From JAFGDI01 sp963662515 (GTDB lineage: Bacteria > Planctomycetota > Phycisphaerae > Sedimentisphaerales > SM23-30), in the NCBI GenBank assembly GCA_963662515.1, contig OY759675.1, positions 3,782,001 to 3,846,000 of the forward strand: 64,000 nt of DNA, in the 5' to 3' direction. The translations under genes were made by a program, and so were the position numbers. How positions within the stretch are numbered: the stretch's first letter is position 1; every line of letters begins with the position of its first letter. The notes beneath the pieces are model-generated. The model saw only the letters and a list, made by a program, of their open reading frames with translations. It was not told where the DNA came from and ran no database searches. This document shows, in pieces, positions 25,556 through 35,806 of this stretch.

Positions 25556-25955
25556 ATTAGTATCTGATTCTAAAAACTCTATCTCTTGTTTAGGACACCT
25601 GTAACGATTATTCCGGTTACAACTCTCTTTACTTATATTCAAATTATAACCCCTGCCAGCAGGCCAATCAAGCACAATCCTTTGATATCAATACTGATAA
25701 GTGCATTTTTACATTATCGGACCTTACCGTGTTTCATTACCATTTTTCTCCCTAATCGTCATAAATCCATAACTTACAACAAATTCAACCAATAGAACTA
25801 TAATTCCAATTGGTCCGATAATTATTTTTTATTTTAGTTATCGGGCTTTAAATTTTTTTAATTTTTTTTATAATATCATCCGGAGGATTATATCTCTAAT
25901 CCAGATTTAATGTTAAGAAATGGATTTCTGTAAGGTTTTTCCAAGGATGGGTTAT

Positions 25956-28900
25956 ATGAATATCAGAATCCTGCTTTCCATAATAATACTAGCAACTTTT
26001 TCACAAGTACTTAATTCAGCTACAATTACGGTGTCACCAGGCAGCTCTCTACAGGCTGCTATCGACTCGGCCTCCAGTGGCGATACCATCATTTTAAACC
26101 CTGGAACCTACTCAGGCACTGGCTGTAGTAATATCTCTATCAGAGGCAAAACAATCACCATCACTTCCAGCACCCCTGCCACCCCGTCACAAACTGTCAT
26201 AGACGGCCAGAATCAGACAAATAGCTATATATTTAAGATCACGCAAGACGCCAGCGACCCAAACGACACTAATATTACCATATCTGGTATTACCATTTCC
26301 AAGTCAGGCCGAGCGGCAGTTTACTGCTATGGATCAGACTCCAAACTGCCTGCACTCACTCTCCAGAATTGCATAATTAACAACAACACAAACACCAACG
26401 CATTTTACGCCGGGATTCTCCTGACCAATACCGGCCGGGCTGACATTATCTCATGCCTTATCTCTGACAACCAGACCAACGGCATTGGGGCCGGGCTGTA
26501 TGCCTTAAACCCAAAGATACTTAATGTCGTCAGCTCTGTTTTCACAGCCAATAAAACCTCCAGCAGCACTGGCGTCGGCGGAGCTATCTACCTGCAAAAC
26601 ACTGAGGCCATTTTCTATAACACCGCCATTTACGGCAATACCGCCGGGAGCAAAGGCGGTGGGGTAATGCTTAATAACATTAGTGCCCCAACTAAAAAAC
26701 TCAAATTTTATAACTGCCTCATAAATGGTAACAAAGCCACCCAGGGCGGCGGCGTTTACCTTGACGAACGATCAACCATCGAGATGTACAACTCTATCGT
26801 TTGCGGAAATGATAATCATGGCATTTACGCCCGCATCTCCTCGCCCTCAATTATCAAAAACACCATCTTATGGGACAATGACCTGGCCCAGATTAACACT
26901 CCACCCAAAAATGTTGATGAAACCCAAGCCATTAGCGTGGACTATTGCCTTATCCAGAATGGCTATACCTATGGCAAAAACATCATTACTGCCAATCCAG
27001 AATTTGAACTGACCGGCAGTTGGAACAACCAGATATGGACTGAACCCTATGTCACAAATCCTCAACTCGCCTGGCATCTGGGCGATCTCTCACCCGCCAT
27101 TGACGCCGGCGACCCGAATTACTGCCCACCATCCTCCGACAGCCAGGACATTGACGGTGACCCGCGATTTGTCGGTTCGGCTGTCGATATTGGCTTCGAC
27201 GAATATGTCAGCAGCATAGCTGGCAACTCCGGTACGGTTTACAGCACCATAAATGATTACTGGTACTGGTCTCTTGCCGATGCCCTGCAACAGACTACTG
27301 CCAACGACCAGATCATCGTCTCACCCGGCAGGTACAATGAAAACCTCATCATTACCGAATCGCTTGACGGTATCAGCATAACCGGCAGAAATCCACATAA
27401 TGACGAATTTCGTAACACCACTATCATTGAAGCTACCGACCTCAACACCTCTGCCGTTATCTTTTCCCCCGGCGTTACCAGCCAGACCAGATTCACCGGA
27501 TTCAAAATAACCAATGGCTCTGGTTTCTTTTACCCTGCTCGCAGCGAAACTATCGGTGGTGGCATTTTATGCGATCATGCCTCACCAACTATCGGCTTCT
27601 GCCGCATCGAAGATAACACTGCCAGCTCAGGAGCCGCCGTCACCATAATAAATGGCTCACCTGCCTTCACCGGCTGCATCTTCAAAAACAACTCCTGCTC
27701 TGACTCTGGTTCCGCTGTTGCGGCTCTATCTAATAGTCACCCATCCTTCTACAACTGTGTTTTTAATAATAATAATAATACCTCCACCACAGGTAATACC
27801 AACACCGGCGCTTTGCATTTCGACAGCAATTCCAATGCCGACAACGGCATTATCCGCCATTGCCTCTTCCGCGACAATACCCCTTATGCCATCTACAAAT
27901 CCGGCACAGAGCTTCTCGAGATCAACAGTACTATAATCTGGAATAATAACCCATCTGATCCTACCAATGGTACTCAACAGATATTCTCACCCGATATGGA
28001 CACCTTCGAGATAAACTTCTGCGACATTGAAGGCGGCTGGTCCGGGCCTGGACACGACAATATCGACAAAAACCCTGGCTTCAAGATCAATTCTTTTCTC
28101 GACGATAGCGGCAACACTTCCACTGCCGTTCATGACTATATACTCGGACAAGACAGCACCGACCTTATCTGCATAAATCTGGGCGATTATGATTTTGATC
28201 CGGACGATAACCAGGTTGACATTAACGGGCATAAACGCAAGGACCATTGCCGGGTAGATATCGGCCCCTGGGAATTTCCCGCTTTAGCCGGTATTATGCA
28301 AAGAATCCCTGCCCTGGCCCTGGCCGGCTCTGACTGGTTCTGCTCGGTCCAGCAGGCAGCCGATCATATTACAGAAAAAAACCTACAGGCCACACTTCAG
28401 GTCACCAAAGGACTGTTCAGAGAAAATGTCGTCATAAAAGCCAATAACATGCGGATCGCCGGCTCTGTACTCTTTGACCCTTCGGAAGTCATTATCGATG
28501 GCAGTATACATAACATCTCTGACACCTCCGGCCCTTTTGAAAATGGTGACCCTAATAACCCCTCCTACTATGGAGCTGCCATAACCCTTGCCTACGGCCA
28601 GGCCAATAACACTACCATTTCCGGCCTTACCCTAACCGGCGGCATCGGCAGCCTTGACACAGATGGCAAATTCAAAGGCGGGGCAATATGCTCCCGCAAA
28701 AACAATAATATCTTCATTGACCAATGTATCATCAGAAATAACCAGGCTTATGATGGTGGCGGGATCTATCTGGCAAAAGCCGATACTATTACTATACACC
28801 GTACTAAAATATATCAAAACAATGCCGATAACGCTGGCGCTGCTCTCTCTCTGCACAGATGCAATAATGCCACACTCACCAGCTCTCTGCTGGCCCAGAA

Positions 28901-30590
28901 CCAGGCCCCTTATGCCGGTGCTATTGCCAACAATAAATCAAAACTCGATATCAGCTTCTGCACAATCTCTGACAATCAATCTGATAACCCCGGAGCCGCT
29001 GTCCTGACCAGCCAGGCTATTGCCAATACAACTATCACCAGCTCTATCATTACCAATAACTCTCCCAGCCAGTTACATATTACTAATTCCGACTCTGAGA
29101 AAAAGTTCGTCGTTGACTATTGCTGCATTTCCGATGGCTATGATGGCGATAATAATTTCAACCTCGACCCACAGTTCCTTGCCCCTGCCGATCTCGACTA
29201 CCGCATCAGCGCATACTCACCCTGCTTCAATGCCGCTAAACCAGATGTCACCGCTCCCTACGAGCTGGCCGATCTTGGCACTCGCTCTATCTTTGGCAGC
29301 AACCACTCCAATTTCAACTACGATATCGGAGCCTATGAAACAGTGAACATGGTAGCCGATTACCACAAGACCAGACCAGTTCATAATCTTAATAACGGAC
29401 AATACTATTACACTATCCAGGACGCTGTAATTGATGCCTCACCCTACGACACTATCACCCTGCAACCCGGGCTTTATAATGAAATCATAACCATTGCCAC
29501 CGATGGGCTCACCATTAAAAGCGCCATGTCACCGGCTCATCTTGCTATGCACAGAACCATTATTCAGGCTGGTATTGTCGATACTGAAGACGGCGACATA
29601 AACGCTCACAGCTCGCCTGCAATCACTCTCAGCGAAATGCAAGCCCATAACATCACCCTCGAAGGCATAACTATTATGGATGGTGTAGGCCGGGAAAGAA
29701 CCTTCAACTATTATGCCAACGAAGCTGATAATAAAATGAAAGTCGGCGGCGGCATATTCAGCGTCAATAACGACTCACTCACTCTCCGCTGGGTTAACCT
29801 TATCCACAACACTGCTGATTGCGGTGGTGCTATCGCTCTGATCGGTTGCGGCAATATCAACCTCGAACACTGCCTCATAACCAATAATACTGCTAATCGC
29901 AAACGCGGCGGAGCTATCTGGCTTACTCAAAACTGCTACAATGTTAATATCTCCAACTGCACTATCGCACACAACACAGCCAATGATACCAAGGCCGCTA
30001 TTGACTCAACCGCCATCCAGTGCGGCGGCATTCTGCTTGAAGATAATTTCAATAATATCGAACTGAATAACTCCATTCTCTGGAATAATAATATCTACAA
30101 TATTTACCCGCTCAACGACGACAATATCTCCGCCTCCCATTGTATATTACCCGGCAACAGCAGCGACAACATTTATACCTTTGACCCAATTTTTGTTAAT
30201 ATAGCTCAGTTCGACTACCATCTCAGGTCAGCCGCCGGCCGCTGGCATACCTGGTACAAAAAATGGATCAATGACTCTGCCAGCAGCCCTGCACTCGATG
30301 TCGGCTCAGGTTCTGAATTACAAAAAGCCGCCGAAATCTACCCTGCCGGAGATAATATCAATCTGGGCACATTCGGTGCCAGCCCTCAGGCTTCTCTCAG
30401 TGCCGTGCAGATAAAATCACCTGAAACTCTCGCCGACATTAACCGCGACAGCCAGGTTGATATTTCTGACCTTGCCATTATTGCAGCATCATGGTATAGT
30501 AGTGACTGCTTTGACCAGGGCGACCTTGACAGAAACTGTACTGTTAACCTTATCGACCTGCAAGATTTTCTCGAAGGCTGGCTGCAATAA
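25956..30590 (+). CDS. Secreted four-module right-handed beta-helix protein with dockerin-like C-terminus
   Basis: A protein of about 1544 aa with a signal peptide (MNIRILLSIIILATFSQV). It has four parallel beta-helix modules, each opening with an xxIQxAIxxAxxxDTIxLxPGxY pattern (such as GDTIILNPGTYSG and YDTITLQPGLYNE) near residues 30, 430, 800 and 1145. Three end with a sentence like IDAGDPNY or YDIGAYE. Two dockerin-like calcium loops close the chain (DINRDSQVDISDLA, DLDRNCTVNLIDLQ). The fold is shared with polysaccharide lyases and planctomycete surface proteins of the Pmp/DUF1565 type; no lyase active site is obvious. The start at 25956 is chosen because AAGGATGG lies just upstream and it begins the signal peptide. 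It is probably displayed on or released from the cell surface. Confidence 0.82.
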   Translation: MNIRILLSIIILATFSQVLNSATITVSPGSSLQAAIDSASSGDTIILNPGTYSGTGCSNISIRGKTITITSSTPATPSQTVIDGQNQTNSYIFKITQDASDPNDTNITISGITISKSGRAAVYCYGSDSKLPALTLQNCIINNNTNTNAFYAGILLTNTGRADIISCLISDNQTNGIGAGLYALNPKILNVVSSVFTANKTSSSTGVGGAIYLQNTEAIFYNTAIYGNTAGSKGGGVMLNNISAPTKKLKFYNCLINGNKATQGGGVYLDERSTIEMYNSIVCGNDNHGIYARISSPSIIKNTILWDNDLAQINTPPKNVDETQAISVDYCLIQNGYTYGKNIITANPEFELTGSWNNQIWTEPYVTNPQLAWHLGDLSPAIDAGDPNYCPPSSDSQDIDGDPRFVGSAVDIGFDEYVSSIAGNSGTVYSTINDYWYWSLADALQQTTANDQIIVSPGRYNENLIITESLDGISITGRNPHNDEFRNTTIIEATDLNTSAVIFSPGVTSQTRFTGFKITNGSGFFYPARSETIGGGILCDHASPTIGFCRIEDNTASSGAAVTIINGSPAFTGCIFKNNSCSDSGSAVAALSNSHPSFYNCVFNNNNNTSTTGNTNTGALHFDSNSNADNGIIRHCLFRDNTPYAIYKSGTELLEINSTIIWNNNPSDPTNGTQQIFSPDMDTFEINFCDIEGGWSGPGHDNIDKNPGFKINSFLDDSGNTSTAVHDYILGQDSTDLICINLGDYDFDPDDNQVDINGHKRKDHCRVDIGPWEFPALAGIMQRIPALALAGSDWFCSVQQAADHITEKNLQATLQVTKGLFRENVVIKANNMRIAGSVLFDPSEVIIDGSIHNISDTSGPFENGDPNNPSYYGAAITLAYGQANNTTISGLTLTGGIGSLDTDGKFKGGAICSRKNNNIFIDQCIIRNNQAYDGGGIYLAKADTITIHRTKIYQNNADNAGAALSLHRCNNATLTSSLLAQNQAPYAGAIANNKSKLDISFCTISDNQSDNPGAAVLTSQAIANTTITSSIITNNSPSQLHITNSDSEKKFVVDYCCISDGYDGDNNFNLDPQFLAPADLDYRISAYSPCFNAAKPDVTAPYELADLGTRSIFGSNHSNFNYDIGAYETVNMVADYHKTRPVHNLNNGQYYYTIQDAVIDASPYDTITLQPGLYNEIITIATDGLTIKSAMSPAHLAMHRTIIQAGIVDTEDGDINAHSSPAITLSEMQAHNITLEGITIMDGVGRERTFNYYANEADNKMKVGGGIFSVNNDSLTLRWVNLIHNTADCGGAIALIGCGNINLEHCLITNNTANRKRGGAIWLTQNCYNVNISNCTIAHNTANDTKAAIDSTAIQCGGILLEDNFNNIELNNSILWNNNIYNIYPLNDDNISASHCILPGNSSDNIYTFDPIFVNIAQFDYHLRSAAGRWHTWYKKWINDSASSPALDVGSGSELQKAAEIYPAGDNINLGTFGASPQASLSAVQIKSPETLADINRDSQVDISDLAIIAASWYSSDCFDQGDLDRNCTVNLIDLQDFLEGWLQ

Positions 30591-30640
30591 CAACTTACAA
30601 ACCAGCCGCAACTGCCCCGGCACCAACTGGCTATCTCTAT

Positions 30641-31816
30641 ATGAAATTTGACATTATCAACGAAATTTATATCACCTGCGGACTGGGTATGAGTAAATAC
30701 CTGGCTGCCGAGCTACAAACATTAGGCTATGAGATCATCAATGAGCATAACTCCGGCATTACCGTAGAAGGTACGCTCTTTGATACCATGCTGCTTAACC
30801 TCCACCTCCGTTCGGCTATAAATGTTTTCTATCAGCTCGACAGCTTCGAGTGCAAAGGCTGTGAACAACTATATCACCTGGTCAAAGATATTCCCTGGGA
30901 TGTCATTATCCCTCGCTCAGGATATTTCTGCGTTACCAGCCGGGTTGACAACAAAACTGTCAAGAACCTGATGTATCCCAATCTAAAAATTAAAGATGCA
31001 GTCGTTGACCGAATGTATGATAAATGGGGCGAAAGACCAGATTCCGGACCTGACCGTCACCGCATTGTCCTCTACCTCTTCTGGAAAGATAATGAAGCCG
31101 CTCTATATCTTAACACCTCCGGACAGAAACTGTCTGACCGAGGATACCGCCGGATCCCCCACAAAGCACCCCTGCGTGAAAATCTCGCCTGGGCTATGAT
31201 AACCGAAAGCGGCTATGATGGCTCAGTACCTTTTGTTGCCCCCATGTGCGGCAGCGGCACTCTGGCCATTGAGGCCGCTCTTATTGCCACCGGCAGAGTG
31301 CCCGGCTTACTTCGCGACAATTTCTGCTTCAACCACCTGCTCGGATTCGACAGCGACGCCTGGCAAAATATGAGACTGAACGCTAAGAAACCTTCTGGCA
31401 AACCTAAACCCGCTCCCATTATCGCTTCTGATATTGACCCGCTCGCTATCGAAGCTGCCCGAAAAAACGCTATGACTGCCGGTGTTGAAAAACTCATCGA
31501 ATTTCAGGTTTGCGACTTTGCCGAAACCGCTATCCCTGATGGCAACGGCATTATCATGCTCAATCCGGAGTACGGCCAGCGGCTTGGCGATATTGCCGAA
31601 CTGGAAGTAACCTACAAACGCATTGGCGATTTCTTCAAGCAGAATTGCCCCGGCTATAAAGGATATATCTTCACCGGAAATATGGACCTGGCCAAAAAAG
31701 TCGGGCTCAAAACCGCAAGAAGAATACCATTCTTCAACGCTGATATCGAATGCCGACTACTCGAATACCAGCTTTACGCCGGATCTGCAAGACCTGATAA
31801 ACACAAAACTGAATAA
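30641..31816 (+). CDS. THUMP-domain class I RNA methyltransferase (RlmL-like)
   Basis: A 391-aa protein with an N-terminal ferredoxin-like/THUMP region (about 1-160) and a Rossmann methyltransferase domain. SAM motifs are APMCGSGTLAIEAAL and ASDIDPLAIEAARKNA. The catalytic tetrapeptide reads NPEY (MLNPEYGQRLGD) instead of the usual NPPY. Closest to RlmL (23S rRNA guanine-N2) and YpsC-like enzymes, lacking the C-terminal RlmK half. It starts about 50 bases after the beta-helix gene with no clear ribosome site. It probably modifies 23S rRNA in the cytoplasm. Confidence 0.87.
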   Translation: MKFDIINEIYITCGLGMSKYLAAELQTLGYEIINEHNSGITVEGTLFDTMLLNLHLRSAINVFYQLDSFECKGCEQLYHLVKDIPWDVIIPRSGYFCVTSRVDNKTVKNLMYPNLKIKDAVVDRMYDKWGERPDSGPDRHRIVLYLFWKDNEAALYLNTSGQKLSDRGYRRIPHKAPLRENLAWAMITESGYDGSVPFVAPMCGSGTLAIEAALIATGRVPGLLRDNFCFNHLLGFDSDAWQNMRLNAKKPSGKPKPAPIIASDIDPLAIEAARKNAMTAGVEKLIEFQVCDFAETAIPDGNGIIMLNPEYGQRLGDIAELEVTYKRIGDFFKQNCPGYKGYIFTGNMDLAKKVGLKTARRIPFFNADIECRLLEYQLYAGSARPDKHKTE

Positions 31817-31844
31817 CTGCCTGCTGACAGAAACCCACATACCA

Positions 31845-32366
31845 TCAGCCTATCCGGCTCTGCGCCTGCTTCAGTTCATCATACAGCTCAGTTAAACTCT
31901 GGCTGATAGTACGAGTATCTCCCACTGTACTCATAAAATTCGTATCGCCATTCCAACGCGGCACTATATGCTGGTGCATGTGGCCCGGCAGACCTGCCCC
32001 CGCACAGCGACCCAGATTAATACCTATATTAAATCCATGCGGATTCAAAACCTCACGCAATACCGCCTGATAATAACGGGTCAGACTGGTTATCTCGGCC
32101 ATTATCTCATCGTCCACCAGCGACAGATCACCCAGATGCTCAACCGGGGCTATCAATAAATGACCCGCGCTATACGGATAACCATTCATTACTACCATCG
32201 CCCTTTTTCCACGATGCAAAAGCAGATTCTTGCGATCATTACTCTCACCGGCATGCCAGTAATCGCATAAAAAACAACTCTCGCCATCATGGCCGCCGCT
32301 CACTTCTTTTTCCAGACCCTTCAAATACGATATCCGCCAGGGTGCCCATATATTCTTATTTGCCAT
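31845..32366 (-). CDS. HIT-family nucleotide hydrolase/phosphorylase
   Basis: A 173-aa HIT protein. The HxHxHxx motif is present as GHMHQHIVPRW. A CxxC near the N-terminus (CFLCDYW) and a downstream histidine suggest the zinc-containing Ap4A phosphorylase-like branch. It likely cleaves dinucleoside polyphosphates or nucleoside phosphoramidates. Its ATG lies three bases after the stop of the PpiC/SurA gene, so the pair is surely cotranscribed. Convergent with the RlmL-like gene. Confidence 0.93.
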   Translation of the reverse strand: MANKNIWAPWRISYLKGLEKEVSGGHDGESCFLCDYWHAGESNDRKNLLLHRGKRAMVVMNGYPYSAGHLLIAPVEHLGDLSLVDDEIMAEITSLTRYYQAVLREVLNPHGFNIGINLGRCAGAGLPGHMHQHIVPRWNGDTNFMSTVGDTRTISQSLTELYDELKQAQSRIG

Positions 32367-32369
32367 GTG

Positions 32370-33476
32370 TCAATTACCCTCGCCGCCTATTACTTCTAAT
32401 TCCTCTCGACCGCCCATCTTCTTCCACGCCGTATATATAGTCCCGGCTATAAAATGGTCTATGTCACCGATCACCGACCGCTCCAATAACTTAGCACTGA
32501 GCTTCTCGGTATATTCCACCCAACGCGACTCCAGTATGTCACGCCGGATATCCTCCTGAACCTCAGACAATAACTTAACCGACGATGGACTGTAACTCTC
32601 CAGACGGGCAATATATAACTTACCCTCTGACTCTACTATCGGAGTCAATGAACCAGGCGACAGCTTCAATAGCTCTTCAACCACCGGCACATACAGCTTT
32701 TTGATCGATTGCGGGTCCAGCTCATTCCACAATCCACCCTGATTCGCACGCCAGTCACTTGAATATTCCTCGGCCAGCTTGCCAAAATCCTCGCCCGACT
32801 GCAAACGCTCTAATAAAGACTGGGCCAACTCGCGGGAACTGTCTTCAAGCTCGATCAGCCGAAACTGCATTCGTGACTTATTAGTGTATTTATCCTTATT
32901 TCTCTCATAATAGTCCATAACCTCCAAACGGCTCACCGACTGATCGGCTGAAAAATACACTTCCTTATAGCCTGATATTATCATACGCCGGATGTATTTA
33001 TCCAGCTCAGCTTCCATACTTGTACCAGCTTTTTTCAACTCCTCATGCGTTATCGGCTCATTGCCGCCATGATCTCGGATTATCTCCTTCTTACGCTTGA
33101 GCTTGGCCCGTTCGATTATCTGATCGTCAAACTCATTTCGCTCCATATCATGCATCGAATATTGATACATCAGCAGATCATATATATCTGCCATGACCGC
33201 CTCACGGATCACCGTATATGCCTGGGTGTAAAACTTACGATAATTATCAGTACCGATCAATTCCAGTCGCGCACGAGTTTTCTCTATTATATCGTATGAC
33301 GACATAGCATCACCATTAACCGACAAAACAAATCCGCTCATTACCTGCTCGCTGGCAGTTTGCAGACCTGGCTCCGCCTGAGCAGATTCCAGCATCGGCC
33401 CTGATTCCGCCTGCCCCTGGATAAGCCCGCAGGACATACTCAACACGATCATTATATTTATTATACTGCTTTTCAT
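32370..33476 (-). CDS. Periplasmic peptidyl-prolyl isomerase, PpiC/SurA-like
   Basis: A 368-aa exported protein. A signal peptide (SSIINIMIVLSMSCGLIQGQA) is followed by a SurA_N-like helical chaperone region (about 45-190) and a parvulin domain (about 195-300) with FRLIELEDS, LLERLQSGEDFGKLAEEYSS and GLWNELDP. It probably assists folding of outer-membrane or secreted proteins, of which this genome has many. It forms an operon with the downstream HIT gene. The 250 bases upstream hold hairpin repeats and no other gene. Confidence 0.87.
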   Translation of the reverse strand: MKSSIINIMIVLSMSCGLIQGQAESGPMLESAQAEPGLQTASEQVMSGFVLSVNGDAMSSYDIIEKTRARLELIGTDNYRKFYTQAYTVIREAVMADIYDLLMYQYSMHDMERNEFDDQIIERAKLKRKKEIIRDHGGNEPITHEELKKAGTSMEAELDKYIRRMIISGYKEVYFSADQSVSRLEVMDYYERNKDKYTNKSRMQFRLIELEDSSRELAQSLLERLQSGEDFGKLAEEYSSDWRANQGGLWNELDPQSIKKLYVPVVEELLKLSPGSLTPIVESEGKLYIARLESYSPSSVKLLSEVQEDIRRDILESRWVEYTEKLSAKLLERSVIGDIDHFIAGTIYTAWKKMGGREELEVIGGEGN

Positions 33477-33664
33477 GATCTATTCCTTGATCTGTTTCAG
33501 CCTGGCAATCTACCGCCCGGCAGTCTAATTTTACCTTAACCTCTTATCGGCTCTATAATACCGTCAGCAATAATAATACCCTAAATCCCCTTGCATAGCA
33601 ATAAAACTCGACCAACCGCCCCCCCCGCAACAACACCTTAACACCCACTTTCGCCCCGGCAAAA

Positions 33665-33805
33665 CCCGCCCACGCGACATAAGCACCTCCCCAATTCCAA
33701 CCAAAATCCCGCGATTCCTGACAGGAATCGACTCACACCAAGCCCCCAACGCCATTATCCCCGCCGCTGCCCTCAGCGGCGATTCCGCCCGTCCGGCTTA
33801 AGCAC
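33665..33805. repeat. Hairpin repeats overlapping the 3' end of the heptosyltransferase gene
   Basis: Two copies of a repeat that reads about YCCGCCCRYSCGRCDTAAGC, at 33665-33686 and 33784-33805. There are also two dyads, CGATTCCTG/CAGGAATCG (33712-33730) and CGCCGCTG/CAGCGGCG (33762-33781). The second dyad and one repeat copy lie inside the heptosyltransferase reading frame. The same arrangement, dyad followed by repeat, occurs at 47788-47831. Confidence 0.75.
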
Positions 33806-34845
33806 TCAGACATCAATTCCCTGACCTGACCAAATACCATATCTACCGTCAGATCTTCCATGCACCTATGATGGCCCAGCGGACATACCTTCTCCTGACA
33901 GGGCGAACACTCTATATCTAACCGAATTGTCGCTGTCTTTTCCAGATTGGACGCCGTCAGACCAGGGTCCGTCGATCCAAATATCACCGCCACCGGCACA
34001 CCAAATGCCACTGCATAATGACGAGGACCAGTATCATTGGTAACCAAAAGACCACAACGACTTACCAGCGGCTTCAATAGCGACAGGTTCAGACCCTCTT
34101 TTCGCATATCGATCACACCCGCCTTGGTGACATCCATTATCTCCTGGGCTATTCGCTCCTCACCCGGAGCTGTGAACATAAACAATCGACAGCCATATTC
34201 ACACTCCAGCTTCTCGGCCAACTGGGCATAATATCGACCGGGCCAGCATTTACTCGAACCAAAACTCGCACCAGGGTTCAATCCTACTACCAGATCTGTA
34301 TCTGATATTCCATACTTCTTGTATATTGACTCTGCCCGCTCACGAGACTCATCACTCACATACAGACGCGGCTCAACCTCTGTCGGCATCGCCAAACCCA
34401 GATATCTACCCAACTCAGCATAGTAATCTGTTGTCGGAACTGCCTTTATCTTCAGGCCAGTACGCGGCGGATAAGGACCACCCTTCAATAACAACCCTCT
34501 AAAGTTGCGGCGATACCCATAAATATTGCGACACCCGCCACGCCAGATCGGCAGCAACGAACTCCAGCTATTGGGCAAAACAATCGCAGCATCAGCCCCA
34601 AATTCTCGTACCTCCTTTATCTGGGCCGACCGACCCGATGCACTCTTGTCATCTACACCCACCACACGGTCAAACCAGGGAGATCCATCTAATACATCAC
34701 AGGCATAACTACGCACCAGGGCCATTATCTCTGCATCTGGATACGACCTGCGCAAAGCCTCAAAAACCGGCGTCGCCATAACTATATCGCCTACCCAGTT
34801 GGGACACCTGACTATTATTTTACCTGTTTTTTCTGAGAGCTTCAT
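33733..34845 (-). CDS. Glycosyltransferase family 9, heptosyltransferase II-like
   Basis: A 370-aa GT-B enzyme of family GT9 that adds ADP-heptose to the lipopolysaccharide inner core or a similar glycan at the inner membrane. Signatures are IIVRCPNWVGDIVMATPVFE at the N-terminus, GLNPGASFGSSKCWP and the nucleotide-binding loop LVTNDTGPRHYAVAFG, plus a CSPCQEKVCPLGHHRC cysteine cluster typical of planctomycete and delta-proteobacterial members. The last 20 or so residues (GIAAEGSGGDN onward) are encoded by hairpin repeat DNA and look like a repeat-derived extension. It follows the PfkB kinase by 55 bases. Confidence 0.93.
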   Translation of the reverse strand: MKLSEKTGKIIVRCPNWVGDIVMATPVFEALRRSYPDAEIMALVRSYACDVLDGSPWFDRVVGVDDKSASGRSAQIKEVREFGADAAIVLPNSWSSLLPIWRGGCRNIYGYRRNFRGLLLKGGPYPPRTGLKIKAVPTTDYYAELGRYLGLAMPTEVEPRLYVSDESRERAESIYKKYGISDTDLVVGLNPGASFGSSKCWPGRYYAQLAEKLECEYGCRLFMFTAPGEERIAQEIMDVTKAGVIDMRKEGLNLSLLKPLVSRCGLLVTNDTGPRHYAVAFGVPVAVIFGSTDPGLTASNLEKTATIRLDIECSPCQEKVCPLGHHRCMEDLTVDMVFGQVRELMSECLSRTGGIAAEGSGGDNGVGGLV

Positions 34846-34900
34846 TTGATTACGGATTCTCTATTACCTTATAAATTATTACCAGATAACAACTTAAACA

Positions 34901-35806
34901 CTAAAAACTCATCATACTCTTGAGCTCTCCCCGACGATTTTCTATATCTGCTTTCGTCGCTGTCTGCCAGCGTCCCAGGGAGAAATCCTCGATCGCTAAA
35001 GATGCCGCACAGGTTCCATACACTATCGACATCTTCAAACTTTCAAAATCCGTTTTACCTATTCCAGCCAGATAACCCATCATACCACCAGCAAAACTAT
35101 CACCCGCTCCTGTAGGATCAACAACACTGGCTGTGTGATACGCAGGAAGCACAAACTTACGACCTTCTTTGGTCAACAGCAAGCTGCCATGCTCACCTTT
35201 CTTTATTACCACAAAATCAGGGCCCAGCTCCAATATCTCACCACCCGCAGCCACCAGATTATAATTTCCTGTCAGCATGCGTGCCTCGCCCTCATTCAAT
35301 ACCAGGCCATTTATCTTTGTCAGCATGTTCATCAGGTCGGCACGAGTATGCTCTATCCATAAATTCATCGTATCTGCTACTATCAGCTTGGGAGAACTGA
35401 GCTTATCGATCATCGCAACTTGTAAGGCCGGGTTAGTATTGGCCAGAAAGACAAACTCACTATCCTTATACTCTTCCGGCATTATTGGTGGTTCTTCCGC
35501 CAATACATTCAACTCCACCGCATCTGTGTTGGCCTGATTCATATCCCCGGCATAACTGCCAGACCAGCGGAATGTCTTGGAACCGCTCCTTACTTCCAGA
35601 CCCTTGAGATCTACCGGACGACCGGCAAATGTCTTATGAAGATCAAACGGGCAATCTGCTCCTACTACTCCCATAAAGCGAACAGGCGAAAAAAAACTCG
35701 CCGCCATAGAACAATATACCACTGACCCGCCCAGACACTCACTCGCGGTGCCAAATGGTGTCTTGACCGTATCTATTCCGATTGACCCGGTTATCAATAA
35801 TGACAT
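34901..35806 (-). CDS. PfkB-family carbohydrate kinase
   Basis: A 301-aa ribokinase-superfamily enzyme. The C-terminal signature is DPTGAGDSFAGG with the catalytic aspartate, and an N-terminal glycine motif (ECLGGSVVYCS) binds the sugar. It resembles planctomycete "sugar kinase" proteins; the substrate could be a ribose, adenosine or heptose-like molecule. Its position upstream of a heptosyltransferase makes a glycan-precursor role possible, but it lacks the features that would make me call it HldE/RfaE. It begins the PfkB-GT9 transcription unit. Confidence 0.9.
   Translation of the reverse strand: MSLLITGSIGIDTVKTPFGTASECLGGSVVYCSMAASFFSPVRFMGVVGADCPFDLHKTFAGRPVDLKGLEVRSGSKTFRWSGSYAGDMNQANTDAVELNVLAEEPPIMPEEYKDSEFVFLANTNPALQVAMIDKLSSPKLIVADTMNLWIEHTRADLMNMLTKINGLVLNEGEARMLTGNYNLVAAGGEILELGPDFVVIKKGEHGSLLLTKEGRKFVLPAYHTASVVDPTGAGDSFAGGMMGYLAGIGKTDFESLKMSIVYGTCAASLAIEDFSLGRWQTATKADIENRRGELKSMMSF

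Noticed and set aside
33564..33755. 63-codon minus-strand frame (Gly/Cys-rich) beside the heptosyltransferase
   Set aside because: It consists of repeat DNA and a C8 homopolymer; composition is unlike any real protein here.
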